Source of the DNA: Nitrospira japonica
GTDB lineage: Bacteria; Nitrospirota; Thermodesulfovibrionia; Thermodesulfovibrionales; SM23-35
Assembly: GCA_020725385.1 (NCBI GenBank)
Contig: DYFC01000049.1
Span: 1-39,737 of the forward strand
Direction: 5' to 3'
Length of the DNA stretch: 39,737 nucleotides
The stretch's first letter is position 1. Each line of letters begins with the position of its first letter. Shown here piece after piece: positions 6,051-13,716 of this stretch. The notes beneath the pieces were generated by a model. That model was not told the DNA's origin and ran no database searches. It was given only the letters and a program-made list of their open reading frames with translations. The translations under genes were made by a program, and so were the position numbers.

Positions 6051-7496
6051 ATGAATTCAAAAATAAACAGATATGTTTTTAGTTTATTTATTTTGACTAT
6101 TTTCACATTTTTAGTTAATTTTGCTAATAATACAAATTGCCACGCTAATGAAAACAAAATTTCGAAAGAAACTGTTGAGATTTTAAGTAAGATCGGTCAG
6201 GCTACTGCAGAAATAGTCGATGCTGTTAAACCTGCTGTTGTAAATATTTCAACTACAAGAACGATTAAAACACAGGGTGGTTTTGATCCTTTTTTTGATG
6301 ACCCTTTCTTCAGACGATTCTTCGGTGAGCGTTTTAAAGCTCCAAAAGAAAGAAAATCATCGGGTCTTGGCTCCGGTGTTATTGTTGAGTCTAATGGTTA
6401 TATACTGACAGCAAATCACGTTGTTCAGGGCTCTGAAGAAATTAAAGTTACTTTATCTGACAAAAGAGAATTCAAAGGAAAGATCGTAGGAACCGATGCG
6501 ATGTCTGATATAGCTGTAATAAAGATAGAAGCAAAAGATTTACCCGTAGTTAAGATGGGAGATTCAAGCAAGTTAAGAGTGGGGGAAACTGTGCTTGCCA
6601 TTGGTAGTCCATACGGATTGAGTCAGACTGTAACAATGGGTATTGTTAGTGCGGTAGGGAGAGCAAATGTTGGCATCGCTGATTATGAAGACTTTATTCA
6701 GACAGACGCTGCAATCAATCCCGGGAATTCAGGTGGCGCACTTGTTAATGTCAGAGGAGAACTTGTTGGAATCAATACCGCTATCTTTAGCACGAGTGGT
6801 GGTTATCAAGGAATCGGTTTTGCGGTTCCTACAAGCATGGCAAAAGCAGTCATGGAAAGTTTAATCAGCAAAGGTAAAGTTATAAGAGGCTGGATAGGTG
6901 TTGCTATACAGAACCTTACCCCGGAACTTGCAAAACAATTTAACCTTAGCGAGGAAAAGGGCGTCCTTATTGGTGATGTTGTTGAAGACGGACCTGCAGA
7001 TAAAGCCGGGTTGCAAAGAGGAGATGTGATTATAGAATTTGATGGTAAAAAAATAGAAGATCCAAACCAGCTTAGGAATAAAGTTGCAGTAACAGAACCC
7101 GGACAGGAAATTGAAGTTAAGATTATAAGAGATGGTACAAGTATTATGAAAAAGATTATTATTGGCGAACTACCCTCAGAAATTCATAAACCCGCAAAAG
7201 GTGAATATGATAATTCCTTAAGTGGAGTTTCTGTCCAGAATATAACACCCGAACTAATCGAAAGATTAGGACTTCCATCAAAAATATATGGAGTTATAGT
7301 AGAAGATATAGATGAAGAAAGCCAGGCTTTTGGCATACTAAAAGAAGGTGATATAATTTTGGAAATTAACAAACAAAGAATTACAAATATCAAAGATTAT
7401 GATAAAGTAGTCTCGAAGATTAAGCCAGGTTCAGAAATACTTCTTCTTATTTACAGAGAGAGGGCTTCTATATATATTACTTTACCGGGCAAATAA
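6051..7496 (+). CDS. degP: Do/HtrA-family periplasmic serine protease
   Basis: 481 residues with an N-terminal signal sequence (hydrophobic about 9-24, likely cut near NCHA). The trypsin-like domain has the triad His123 (TANHV), Asp153 (MSDIAV) and Ser227 in NPGNSGGA. Two PDZ domains follow, at roughly 275-365 and 390-478. Family proteins degrade or refold damaged envelope proteins as cage-like oligomers. The early loop (FDPFFDDPFFRRFFGERF) is the LA-loop region that controls the active site in DegP/DegQ. Two ATGs are possible. ATG 6051 is preferred because GAGGGAG ends ten bases before it, while the ATG at 6042 is only one base from that site. A phosphopantetheinyl transferase gene begins 34 bases after the stop. 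DegP and DegQ cannot be told apart by eye. Confidence 0.9.
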   Translation: MNSKINRYVFSLFILTIFTFLVNFANNTNCHANENKISKETVEILSKIGQATAEIVDAVKPAVVNISTTRTIKTQGGFDPFFDDPFFRRFFGERFKAPKERKSSGLGSGVIVESNGYILTANHVVQGSEEIKVTLSDKREFKGKIVGTDAMSDIAVIKIEAKDLPVVKMGDSSKLRVGETVLAIGSPYGLSQTVTMGIVSAVGRANVGIADYEDFIQTDAAINPGNSGGALVNVRGELVGINTAIFSTSGGYQGIGFAVPTSMAKAVMESLISKGKVIRGWIGVAIQNLTPELAKQFNLSEEKGVLIGDVVEDGPADKAGLQRGDVIIEFDGKKIEDPNQLRNKVAVTEPGQEIEVKIIRDGTSIMKKIIIGELPSEIHKPAKGEYDNSLSGVSVQNITPELIERLGLPSKIYGVIVEDIDEESQAFGILKEGDIILEINKQRITNIKDYDKVVSKIKPGSEILLLIYRERASIYITLPGK

Positions 7497-7530
7497 CCCA
7501 AATAATATCTAAAATCAGCAGCAAGTAAGC

Positions 7531-8241
7531 ATGATAATAGGAAAAAATGAAATTCATGTTTGGGAAATTAATCTTTGCCTTAATTTGAATAAATTAGAAA
7601 ATTTTATTTCCATGTTATCCGATGAAGAAAAGAAAAAAGCTTTGGCTTTTCGCTTTTCTGATGATAGTAAAAGATACATAATCTCACATGCAGTTTTAAG
7701 ATTATTACTCGCAAAATATACTAAAAAAAAATCTGAAGAAATAATTTTCCATACTGACAATCGAGGCAAACCGCATCTTCTACTTAATCCTGATGAACCA
7801 AATATTTTTTTTAATCTATCACACTCTCATGAAATGGCTGTAATTGGTATCTCAAATGAATATGAAATTGGAGTGGATATTGAATATTTATTGAGAGAAG
7901 TAAATTCAGAAGATATAGCAAGAAGATTTTTTACAACCAATGAAAATAAAAAATTAAATAGCCTTCCGGAAAATTTGAAGAAAGAGGCTTTCTTAAGATG
8001 CTGGACAAGAAAAGAAGCTTATTTGAAAGCAAAAGGAATTGGAATCCACGGGTCATTAAAAAGTTTTGAGGTTTCATTATTTCCTGAAGAAATACCCGAA
8101 ATTCTTATAATAGATAGATTAACTTTGGAGAAAAATAATTGGAGTTTATTTGATATAATTCATATTCATAATTATATCGGAGCAGTTGCTGTTAACGGAA
8201 AATGCCAAACTGTAAAATATTTTAATTTTTATTTCAATTAA
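7531..8241 (+). CDS. 4'-phosphopantetheinyl transferase (Sfp type)
   Basis: 236 residues, the length of Sfp/Gsp-type enzymes. Conserved features are FNLSHSHE at about 94-101, the magnesium-binding IGVDIEYL with Asp116 and Glu118, and WTRKEAYLKAKGIG at 158-171 with Glu162 and Lys166. The enzyme transfers the phosphopantetheine arm of coenzyme A to a serine of acyl or peptidyl carrier proteins, making the active holo form. No carrier protein or synthase gene is in the window, so it probably acts on targets elsewhere; Sfp-type enzymes can also replace AcpS. It may be cotranscribed with the protease gene. Its stop overlaps the stop of the convergent pilus ATPase gene by a few bases (TTAA at 8238-8241). 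Confidence 0.88.
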   Translation: MIIGKNEIHVWEINLCLNLNKLENFISMLSDEEKKKALAFRFSDDSKRYIISHAVLRLLLAKYTKKKSEEIIFHTDNRGKPHLLLNPDEPNIFFNLSHSHEMAVIGISNEYEIGVDIEYLLREVNSEDIARRFFTTNENKKLNSLPENLKKEAFLRCWTRKEAYLKAKGIGIHGSLKSFEVSLFPEEIPEILIIDRLTLEKNNWSLFDIIHIHNYIGAVAVNGKCQTVKYFNFYFN

Positions 8242-9818
8242 CCGGTCTTGGTCAGATCCCTGAAGAACTGTTTATTCTCTGCGTAAAGAAGACCGTCCTC
8301 AAAAGTTATGAGGTCAGACTTGTATAAATTTGCGAGAGATATTTCCAGAGGTATAAAATCTTCGGTACCTATGGTTGTTTTTTGTGACCTTATCTGATGA
8401 GTTTTCCCTTCACGTATGAAATTTTTAATTCCAATACTGTTGATAATTGCCTCATAAGCGAGTATTCTTCCTTCTCCTGTTTTAAGAGGAATTAATTTTT
8501 GGGCAAAAATAAAAACAAGATTATCGGCAAGTCTTGTCCTTATAAATAACTGTTGATGTGGTGGAAACATATTTACTATTCTTTCGAGTGTTGTTACCGA
8601 ATTACTGGCATGTAATGACGCTATAACAAGATGACCTGTATCTGCAGCCTGTAAAGTAACATTAAAACTTTCAGCATCTCTGAGATCTCCAATTACAATA
8701 ACATCGGGATCCTGTCGATAAACATGCTTCATTCCTTCAATAAATGATAATGTATCGGTGCCGATTTCCCTTTGGTTAACATTGCTTTTTTTATGTTTGT
8801 GCAAATATTCTATAGGCTCTTCAAAAGTTATGATGTTACATTTTCTTGTTGAATTAATAATGTCAACTATTGTATTTAAAGTGGTTGTTTTTCCATGCCC
8901 GGCAGGACCTGAAATAAGTATAAGTCCCTGTGGCATTAGTATATATTCTTTAATCCATTCCGGGATATTAAGTTCTTCAATTGATGGAAGAATATCTTTT
9001 ATATATCTAAGAGTAATTGAAATCGAGTTTCGTTGTTTATACAAATTGACCCTGAAACGCCCGATTTCTGGAAAAGTTATTGCAGTATCAAAATCTCCTT
9101 TTTCCTGAAAAAGTTCCCACTTTTTATCTTTTAACAGTTCTTTTGCATAACGTATACAATCATCGGGTGTTAAAGCATTCATGGATGCTCTTCTAATATC
9201 ATTACCAAATTTTATTGATGGAGGCACACCTGCTGTAAGCATTAAATCAGTTGCAGGTGAATTCGAAAGATATTTCAAAAGATTTATTAAAGAAGGGGCT
9301 TTTCTAATCTCTATCTTGTGACTATCTTTTTCAATATTTGAACCTGAAATACCGTTTTCGGGATGTTCTACAAGTTTTTTTAGAACAGCTTCCATTTGCG
9401 ATGCTAAAACAACAACAGGATTAACTTTTTTGCCTAATGAAAATTCTATATCTCTAATGGCTATCATATCCTTCGGATTAACCATTGCAAGGGTAATAGA
9501 GTTTTCATCAAAAGTTACGGGGAGAACTTTCATTGCCTTTATTTTATCAATAGGCATTATTTTGATAACTTCAGGTGAAATGTCAATTTTGGATAAATTC
9601 AAAGAAGGTATACCAACCTGCTTGCTTAAGAAAGACAACATAGTATCGGTATCAACAAAACCCATTTCTACCAGAATTGAACCGAGATGGCCACCGACCT
9701 GTGCCTGTTTTTTTAAAGCATCTTTTAGCTGGTTTGTGTTTATTAGACCTTGTTCTACGAAAAGTTCACCAATACGTTGTTTTTTCTTTCCTAATAAAGA
9801 CATCTTTTTTTCTAACAT
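8238..9818 (-). CDS. PilT-type pilus ATPase with N-terminal MshEN domain
   Basis: 526 residues. Residues about 10-150 form an MshEN (GspE N-terminal) domain with the RIGELFVEQGLI and GGHLGSILVEMGFV repeats that bind cyclic-di-GMP in MshE. From about 175 the protein is PilT-like: Walker A GPAGHGKTTT at 304-313, Asp box ITFEEPIEYLH, His box GHLVIASLHASNS, and GIKNFIREGK corresponding to the PilT AIRNLIRE motif. PilT powers pilus retraction; MshEN is usual on extension ATPases such as PilB. The Walker B segment reads DVIVIGDLRD, with Asp378 where catalytic Glu is normal (GEMRD). ATP turnover may thus be altered. ATG 9818 has AAGGA three bases upstream; ATG 9803 is an alternative. No pilin or platform gene is adjacent. 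Confidence 0.85.
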   Translation of the reverse strand: MLEKKMSLLGKKKQRIGELFVEQGLINTNQLKDALKKQAQVGGHLGSILVEMGFVDTDTMLSFLSKQVGIPSLNLSKIDISPEVIKIMPIDKIKAMKVLPVTFDENSITLAMVNPKDMIAIRDIEFSLGKKVNPVVVLASQMEAVLKKLVEHPENGISGSNIEKDSHKIEIRKAPSLINLLKYLSNSPATDLMLTAGVPPSIKFGNDIRRASMNALTPDDCIRYAKELLKDKKWELFQEKGDFDTAITFPEIGRFRVNLYKQRNSISITLRYIKDILPSIEELNIPEWIKEYILMPQGLILISGPAGHGKTTTLNTIVDIINSTRKCNIITFEEPIEYLHKHKKSNVNQREIGTDTLSFIEGMKHVYRQDPDVIVIGDLRDAESFNVTLQAADTGHLVIASLHASNSVTTLERIVNMFPPHQQLFIRTRLADNLVFIFAQKLIPLKTGEGRILAYEAIINSIGIKNFIREGKTHQIRSQKTTIGTEDFIPLEISLANLYKSDLITFEDGLLYAENKQFFRDLTKTG

Positions 9819-9881
9819 GTTTCCTTGAATTTGTCAAATTTTTTCTTTTTTATATAAAATTATGCTTAATATTTAAAGCAA

Positions 9882-9890
9882 TGCTATAAT
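9882..9890 (+). promoter_or_regulatory. Extended -10 promoter for nnr
   Basis: TGC followed by a perfect TATAAT (9885-9890). The -35 is not recognisable, as is common for extended -10 promoters. Start near 9897 would leave a leader of about 12 bases that contains the AAGGGG ribosome site. Confidence 0.5.
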
Positions 9891-9908
9891 TTTAAAAAGG
9901 GGTTTAAA

Positions 9909-11456
9909 ATGAAAGTTGTTACATCGGATGAAATGCGCAAGATTGACGAAAAAACTATTTCAGAATATGGTATACCTGGTTGCGTACTAATGGAAAGAGC
10001 AGGCTTTGCTGTTTCTCAAAAAATACAAAAAATATTCGAGCAAAAGAAAATACTGGTTTTTTCTGGAAGCGGAAATAATGGTGGTGATGGAATAGTCGCA
10101 GCACGTATTCTCAAAAATAAAGGGTATGATGTAAAAGTAATTCTTACAGCAGAGCCCGGGAAAATGAAAGGAGATGCTTTAGCTCAATATCAAACTGCTT
10201 TAAAATCTAATATTTCATTTTTTAATTCAGTATATTTTCTAAAAAATCCTGAAGAATTTCTCACTTATGACACAATTATTGTTGATGCAATTCTTGGCAC
10301 AGGCTTAAGTAAAGAAATAACAGGCAGGCTTGCAGAAATAATCAAACTGATTAATAGCTCAAAATTACCTGTAGTCTCTATTGATATACCATCCGGTATA
10401 TCCTCTGATACAGGTCATATTCTCGGAACCTCGATTAAGGCTGATTATACTATTACTTTTGGGCTACCCAAAAGAGGACACCTACTCTATCCCGGAATTG
10501 AAAATACCGGAAAACTTTTTATTGAAAATATAGGATTCCCTCAGGATTTGCTTGAATCTGATTCATTAAATATCGAATTGATTGAAAAAGACAATGTATG
10601 CAAATTAATTCCGGAAAGGAAAAAATATTCTCATAAAGGAAATTATGGACATATCCTACTGATTGCAGGCTCACAGGGTAAAACAGGTGCTGCATTTATG
10701 GCCGCTAAAGCATGTTTAAGGTCAGGAGCCGGGCTTGTTACAATTGGAATTCCTGAGAGACTTTCAGATATTTTTCAACAAAGAGTTACAGAAGAAATGA
10801 CATTGATTCTTCCTGATAACAGAGATGGTACACTTTCTGAAGAAGCTTTGAATAATATATTTGACTTTGCAGAGAGAAGTGCAGATTTAATTGCTATCGG
10901 GCCTGGCATAGGTGTAAACAAAGCAACAAAGAAAATAGTTAGGGCATTAATTACAGAATCTAAAATCCCTTTGATTATTGATGCTGACGGACTTAATTCA
11001 ATTTCAGATCCTAAAGCAGTTCTAAAAAAAGCAATTACTAAAATTATTTTAACTCCTCATCCAGGTGAAATGTCCCGACTTATTAACTTACCGGTTGCTG
11101 ATATTGAAAGAGATAGAATTAATAAAGCTATTTTATTTGCATCGGAAACAGGTGTTATAGTTGTGCTTAAAGGTGTCCCTACAATAATTGCTTCACCTGA
11201 TGGAAAAGCATATATTAATCCCACAGGAAATCCGGGGATGGCCACAGCAGGTGCCGGAGATGTACTTACAGGTATGATTTCAGGATTTCTTGCTCAAAAG
11301 CTTTTAACGCTTGATTCATGCTTGCTCGGAGTATATATGCATGGATTGGCAGGCGATTTAGCTGCAAATAATAAAGGAATGCATTCATTAATTGCATCGG
11401 ATATTATTAATAGCATACCAGAAGCATTCAAGGCTATTTTAGGAAATAAGGGCTGA
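9909..11456 (+). CDS. nnr: Bifunctional NAD(P)HX epimerase/dehydratase
   Basis: 515 residues, the size of the fused YjeF-type enzyme. The N-terminal epimerase (about 1-215) shows GSGNNGGDGIVAARIL, a GTGL motif and DIPSGI. The C-terminal ADP-dependent dehydratase (about 230-512) has HKGNYGHILLIAGS, DADGLN, LTPHPGEM and the nucleotide-binding GNPGMATAGAGDVLTG. Together they interconvert and dehydrate the damaged hydrated cofactor NAD(P)HX back to NAD(P)H, a metabolite-repair step that matters more at high temperature. The ATG follows AAGGGG at five-base spacing. The 3' end overlaps the convergent dehydrogenase gene by 18 bases. Confidence 0.95.
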   Translation: MKVVTSDEMRKIDEKTISEYGIPGCVLMERAGFAVSQKIQKIFEQKKILVFSGSGNNGGDGIVAARILKNKGYDVKVILTAEPGKMKGDALAQYQTALKSNISFFNSVYFLKNPEEFLTYDTIIVDAILGTGLSKEITGRLAEIIKLINSSKLPVVSIDIPSGISSDTGHILGTSIKADYTITFGLPKRGHLLYPGIENTGKLFIENIGFPQDLLESDSLNIELIEKDNVCKLIPERKKYSHKGNYGHILLIAGSQGKTGAAFMAAKACLRSGAGLVTIGIPERLSDIFQQRVTEEMTLILPDNRDGTLSEEALNNIFDFAERSADLIAIGPGIGVNKATKKIVRALITESKIPLIIDADGLNSISDPKAVLKKAITKIILTPHPGEMSRLINLPVADIERDRINKAILFASETGVIVVLKGVPTIIASPDGKAYINPTGNPGMATAGAGDVLTGMISGFLAQKLLTLDSCLLGVYMHGLAGDLAANNKGMHSLIASDIINSIPEAFKAILGNKG

Positions 11457-12401
11457 AATACTGCTTTTAAGTATTGAGGCGGATTTTTCAAGTAAAGATT
11501 GTTCTTCCGGTATCAATTTAGTTTCAATAATTCTCTCTATACCCAATCTTGATAGAATCACAGGTATTCCGAGACTCACATCCGACAGCCCGTACTCTCC
11601 TTGAAGAACGGCTGATACAGTTAAAATACTTTTTTCATTCCTTATGATTGCGCTTACAATTTTTAAAAGAGCCATTGCAATTCCGAAATATGTAGCACCT
11701 TTATAATCAATAATATGATAGGCGGATTTTCTTACAATATCTTCAATTTTTTTACGTTCTTCCATAAAATCTATGCATAAACCACATAGATTACAATAAC
11801 TGTTAATAGGAATACCACCTATATGAGCCATTGACCATGCTGCGAATTCACTATCTCCATGCTCACCGAGAATATATGCATGAATATTATGAACATTTAT
11901 TCCACATTTTTTACTGAGGAGATAACGTAATCGTGAACTATCAAGAACAGTACCGGAACCAATTACACGGTTTCTTTCCCATCCCGACCTTTTCCATGCT
12001 ATATAAGTTAAAATATCGACAGGATTGCTCACTATAATTATAGTTGCTTTTGATTTTTGTTTAATGATTTCGTCAATAATTCCTTCAATAATAGATTTGT
12101 TTTTTTCAAGAAGACTTAACCTCGATTCGTTACCACTAAACATTTTTACACCGGCAGTAATTACGATTACATCCGCATCCGAGTAATCGATATTGCTTCC
12201 CCCGTAAATTTCCACAGGAGGAAAAAATGGTTTACCATGCATGAGGTCGAGTACTTGCCCCTTAACAAGATCTTCATTCATATCGGTAATCGCAACTTCG
12301 TTAACTATACCATGCTGGGCAAGAGCAAAGGCAAAAGTTGAACCAACTGCTCCAGCACCCACAATAACCACTTTTCTTGCTTTCCATGTCTCGTCTTGCA
12401 T
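11439..12401 (-). CDS. L-lactate/malate dehydrogenase-like protein, atypical specificity loop
   Basis: 320 residues. The Rossmann motif is VVIVGAGAVGSTFA (11-24). Catalytic residues are present: Asp154 and Arg157 (TVLDSSRLR) and His181 in GEHGDSEFAAWS, the LDH signature. Arg94 of the mobile loop (ESRLSLLEKN) is kept. The loop that sets substrate choice is odd. LDHs read roughly AGANQKPGETRL and MDHs have Arg at the Gln position; here it is AGVKMFSGNESRL, with Met87 at that position and one inserted residue. The overall pattern favours LDH over MDH, but the substrate could be another 2-oxoacid. ATG 12401 follows AGAGGTT. It is last in a leftward cluster behind the Cys-rich and nuclease genes. 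Confidence 0.82.
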   Translation of the reverse strand: MQDETWKARKVVIVGAGAVGSTFAFALAQHGIVNEVAITDMNEDLVKGQVLDLMHGKPFFPPVEIYGGSNIDYSDADVIVITAGVKMFSGNESRLSLLEKNKSIIEGIIDEIIKQKSKATIIIVSNPVDILTYIAWKRSGWERNRVIGSGTVLDSSRLRYLLSKKCGINVHNIHAYILGEHGDSEFAAWSMAHIGGIPINSYCNLCGLCIDFMEERKKIEDIVRKSAYHIIDYKGATYFGIAMALLKIVSAIIRNEKSILTVSAVLQGEYGLSDVSLGIPVILSRLGIERIIETKLIPEEQSLLEKSASILKSSISALIS

Positions 12402-12405
12402 GATT

Positions 12406-12909
12406 TTAACCTCTTTTTCTCAAAATTTGTTTTATATAATTTTCTATTTTAAACACCAAATCCATTTCCTTGCCTGTAATTTCTTGAACTCTAATTAGTT
12501 TCTTAAACGGTATTTTTTCTCTTAGAATAGAGCAAGTATAATTGATACAAATGACAGGTCTTGCTTTTAGACAACATCCTTTTTCTGTAAGAAAATGACA
12601 CAATTCAGGATAAAAGGGAAATTCGGGCAACGGTACATTCATCAACATATTTATTAAAAGAAGAGTTGTATCACATTTAAAGCCGGTTCTAAATGTGCAA
12701 CAGGTCTCCGCTCTCTGAAGGGAACATGATGCACATTCATTAACTATTCCGCTTTTAATCATTTCTTCCCTTGAGATATTGATTTTACTCTCTAATAATG
12801 ACAACATTTTTGCCAGATTTAAGTCTGAAAGCAATGTATCGCCGTGTATTTTAAAAAGATTTTTTGCAGAATAAATTGATTGTGTAATTAACTGTCCAGC
12901 TTTTTTCAT
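12406..12909 (-). CDS. Cys-rich protein, distantly YkgJ-like
   Basis: 167 residues with at least ten cysteines: 59, 62, 70, 71, 79, 104, 112, 113, 121 and 126. The arrangement CASC...CC...C, then CHFLTEKGCCLKARPVICINYTC, resembles the YkgJ (UPF0153) family, in which a C...C...RP..C pattern binds a metal or iron-sulfur cluster. The match is partial and I would not assign a function. The flanks are helical and there is no signal peptide or membrane segment. The gene ends four bases before the LDH-like start and begins 25 bases after the nuclease gene, so all three are probably one transcript. The ATG has only a weak ribosome site. Confidence 0.55.
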   Translation of the reverse strand: MKKAGQLITQSIYSAKNLFKIHGDTLLSDLNLAKMLSLLESKINISREEMIKSGIVNECASCSLQRAETCCTFRTGFKCDTTLLLINMLMNVPLPEFPFYPELCHFLTEKGCCLKARPVICINYTCSILREKIPFKKLIRVQEITGKEMDLVFKIENYIKQILRKRG

Positions 12910-12934
12910 ACTGGTGATGATTTATATCTGTAGA

Positions 12935-13705
12935 TCAAGAAATATAATCATTTATTCCGGTTTGTTCTTTTAATTCCTGGTACAAAATCTCGGCTGTTTT
13001 AAATAAATTAACAGTATCTTCTTTGTTATATAAGATTAGCAAATCAAGAGCTTCGTTGCTTCCATTACAATAGTATTCCCATAGTTTTACAGCGTCATAG
13101 CCATTCAGACCCTGAACTGAATGATCTCTTTCAATTCCAAGAGCAGACTCAAGTTTTTTAAGCCCTCCTTTATATCCAACTTTTCTTGAACAAAAACAGG
13201 TATCAAAATGAGGCATATTGAATTCCAGACCACTCATTGTTCTCAATAAAAAAGGGACATCAAAACCTGTTCCGAAATATGTAACAAGAATTCGATAATT
13301 AGAAAGCTCTTTTTGTAAATCCTCAGAGTTAAGGTTAATATTTTGAATGAAACATTTATAATCGTATCCGTTGTATAGACCGACTACAGTAACATATCCT
13401 CCTTTATCAGGCATAAATCCATTAGTCTCAATATCGAGACATACTGCTGAATCTTTAAATTTCTCAAAAAATCTCCAGTGTTCCCGTCTTTTGATGTTGT
13501 TAGAAAGATATTTTGTGTTGCATTTTTCCAATTCCATATTTAGAATCGAAAGAATATCATTGTAGATTTTTTTATTATTTACTGATATAAAATCAATGCT
13601 ATCATTATTAATAAAATCATCCCAGGTAAGAACACCTTTCTTCCAGAGACGCTTTTCTGTTTTTTCCCCAATACCATCAAGAATACAGAAAGTATTTTGT
13701 ATCAT
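12935..13705 (-). CDS. YprB-like DEDDy ribonuclease H-fold exonuclease
   Basis: 256 residues. The N-terminal 30 residues include a helix-hairpin-helix-like stretch (LDGIGEKTEKRLWKKGV). The nuclease fold has the DEDD metal ligands Asp91 and Glu93 (CLDIETNG), Asp149 (TGFDVPF) and Asp230 with Tyr226 (YNKED), giving the DEDDy pattern Y-x3-D. This is the COG3359 / YprB group of RNase H-like exonucleases, whose exact nucleic-acid substrate is not established. The gene starts 11 bases after the stop of the PilZ-DnaJ-TPR gene, so it is part of the same leftward run. An AAGG lies about nine bases before the ATG. Confidence 0.75.
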   Translation of the reverse strand: MIQNTFCILDGIGEKTEKRLWKKGVLTWDDFINNDSIDFISVNNKKIYNDILSILNMELEKCNTKYLSNNIKRREHWRFFEKFKDSAVCLDIETNGFMPDKGGYVTVVGLYNGYDYKCFIQNINLNSEDLQKELSNYRILVTYFGTGFDVPFLLRTMSGLEFNMPHFDTCFCSRKVGYKGGLKKLESALGIERDHSVQGLNGYDAVKLWEYYCNGSNEALDLLILYNKEDTVNLFKTAEILYQELKEQTGINDYIS

Positions 13706-13716
13706 TGCCCATGCCT

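Noticed and set aside
9430-9889. Rightward open frames opposite the start of the pilus ATPase gene
   Set aside because: They lie opposite a clear MshEN coding sequence and resemble no family.
11439-12401. Malate dehydrogenase
   Set aside because: The Arg that defines MDH is absent and GEHGDSEF with its surroundings fits LDH better; the substrate is left open.
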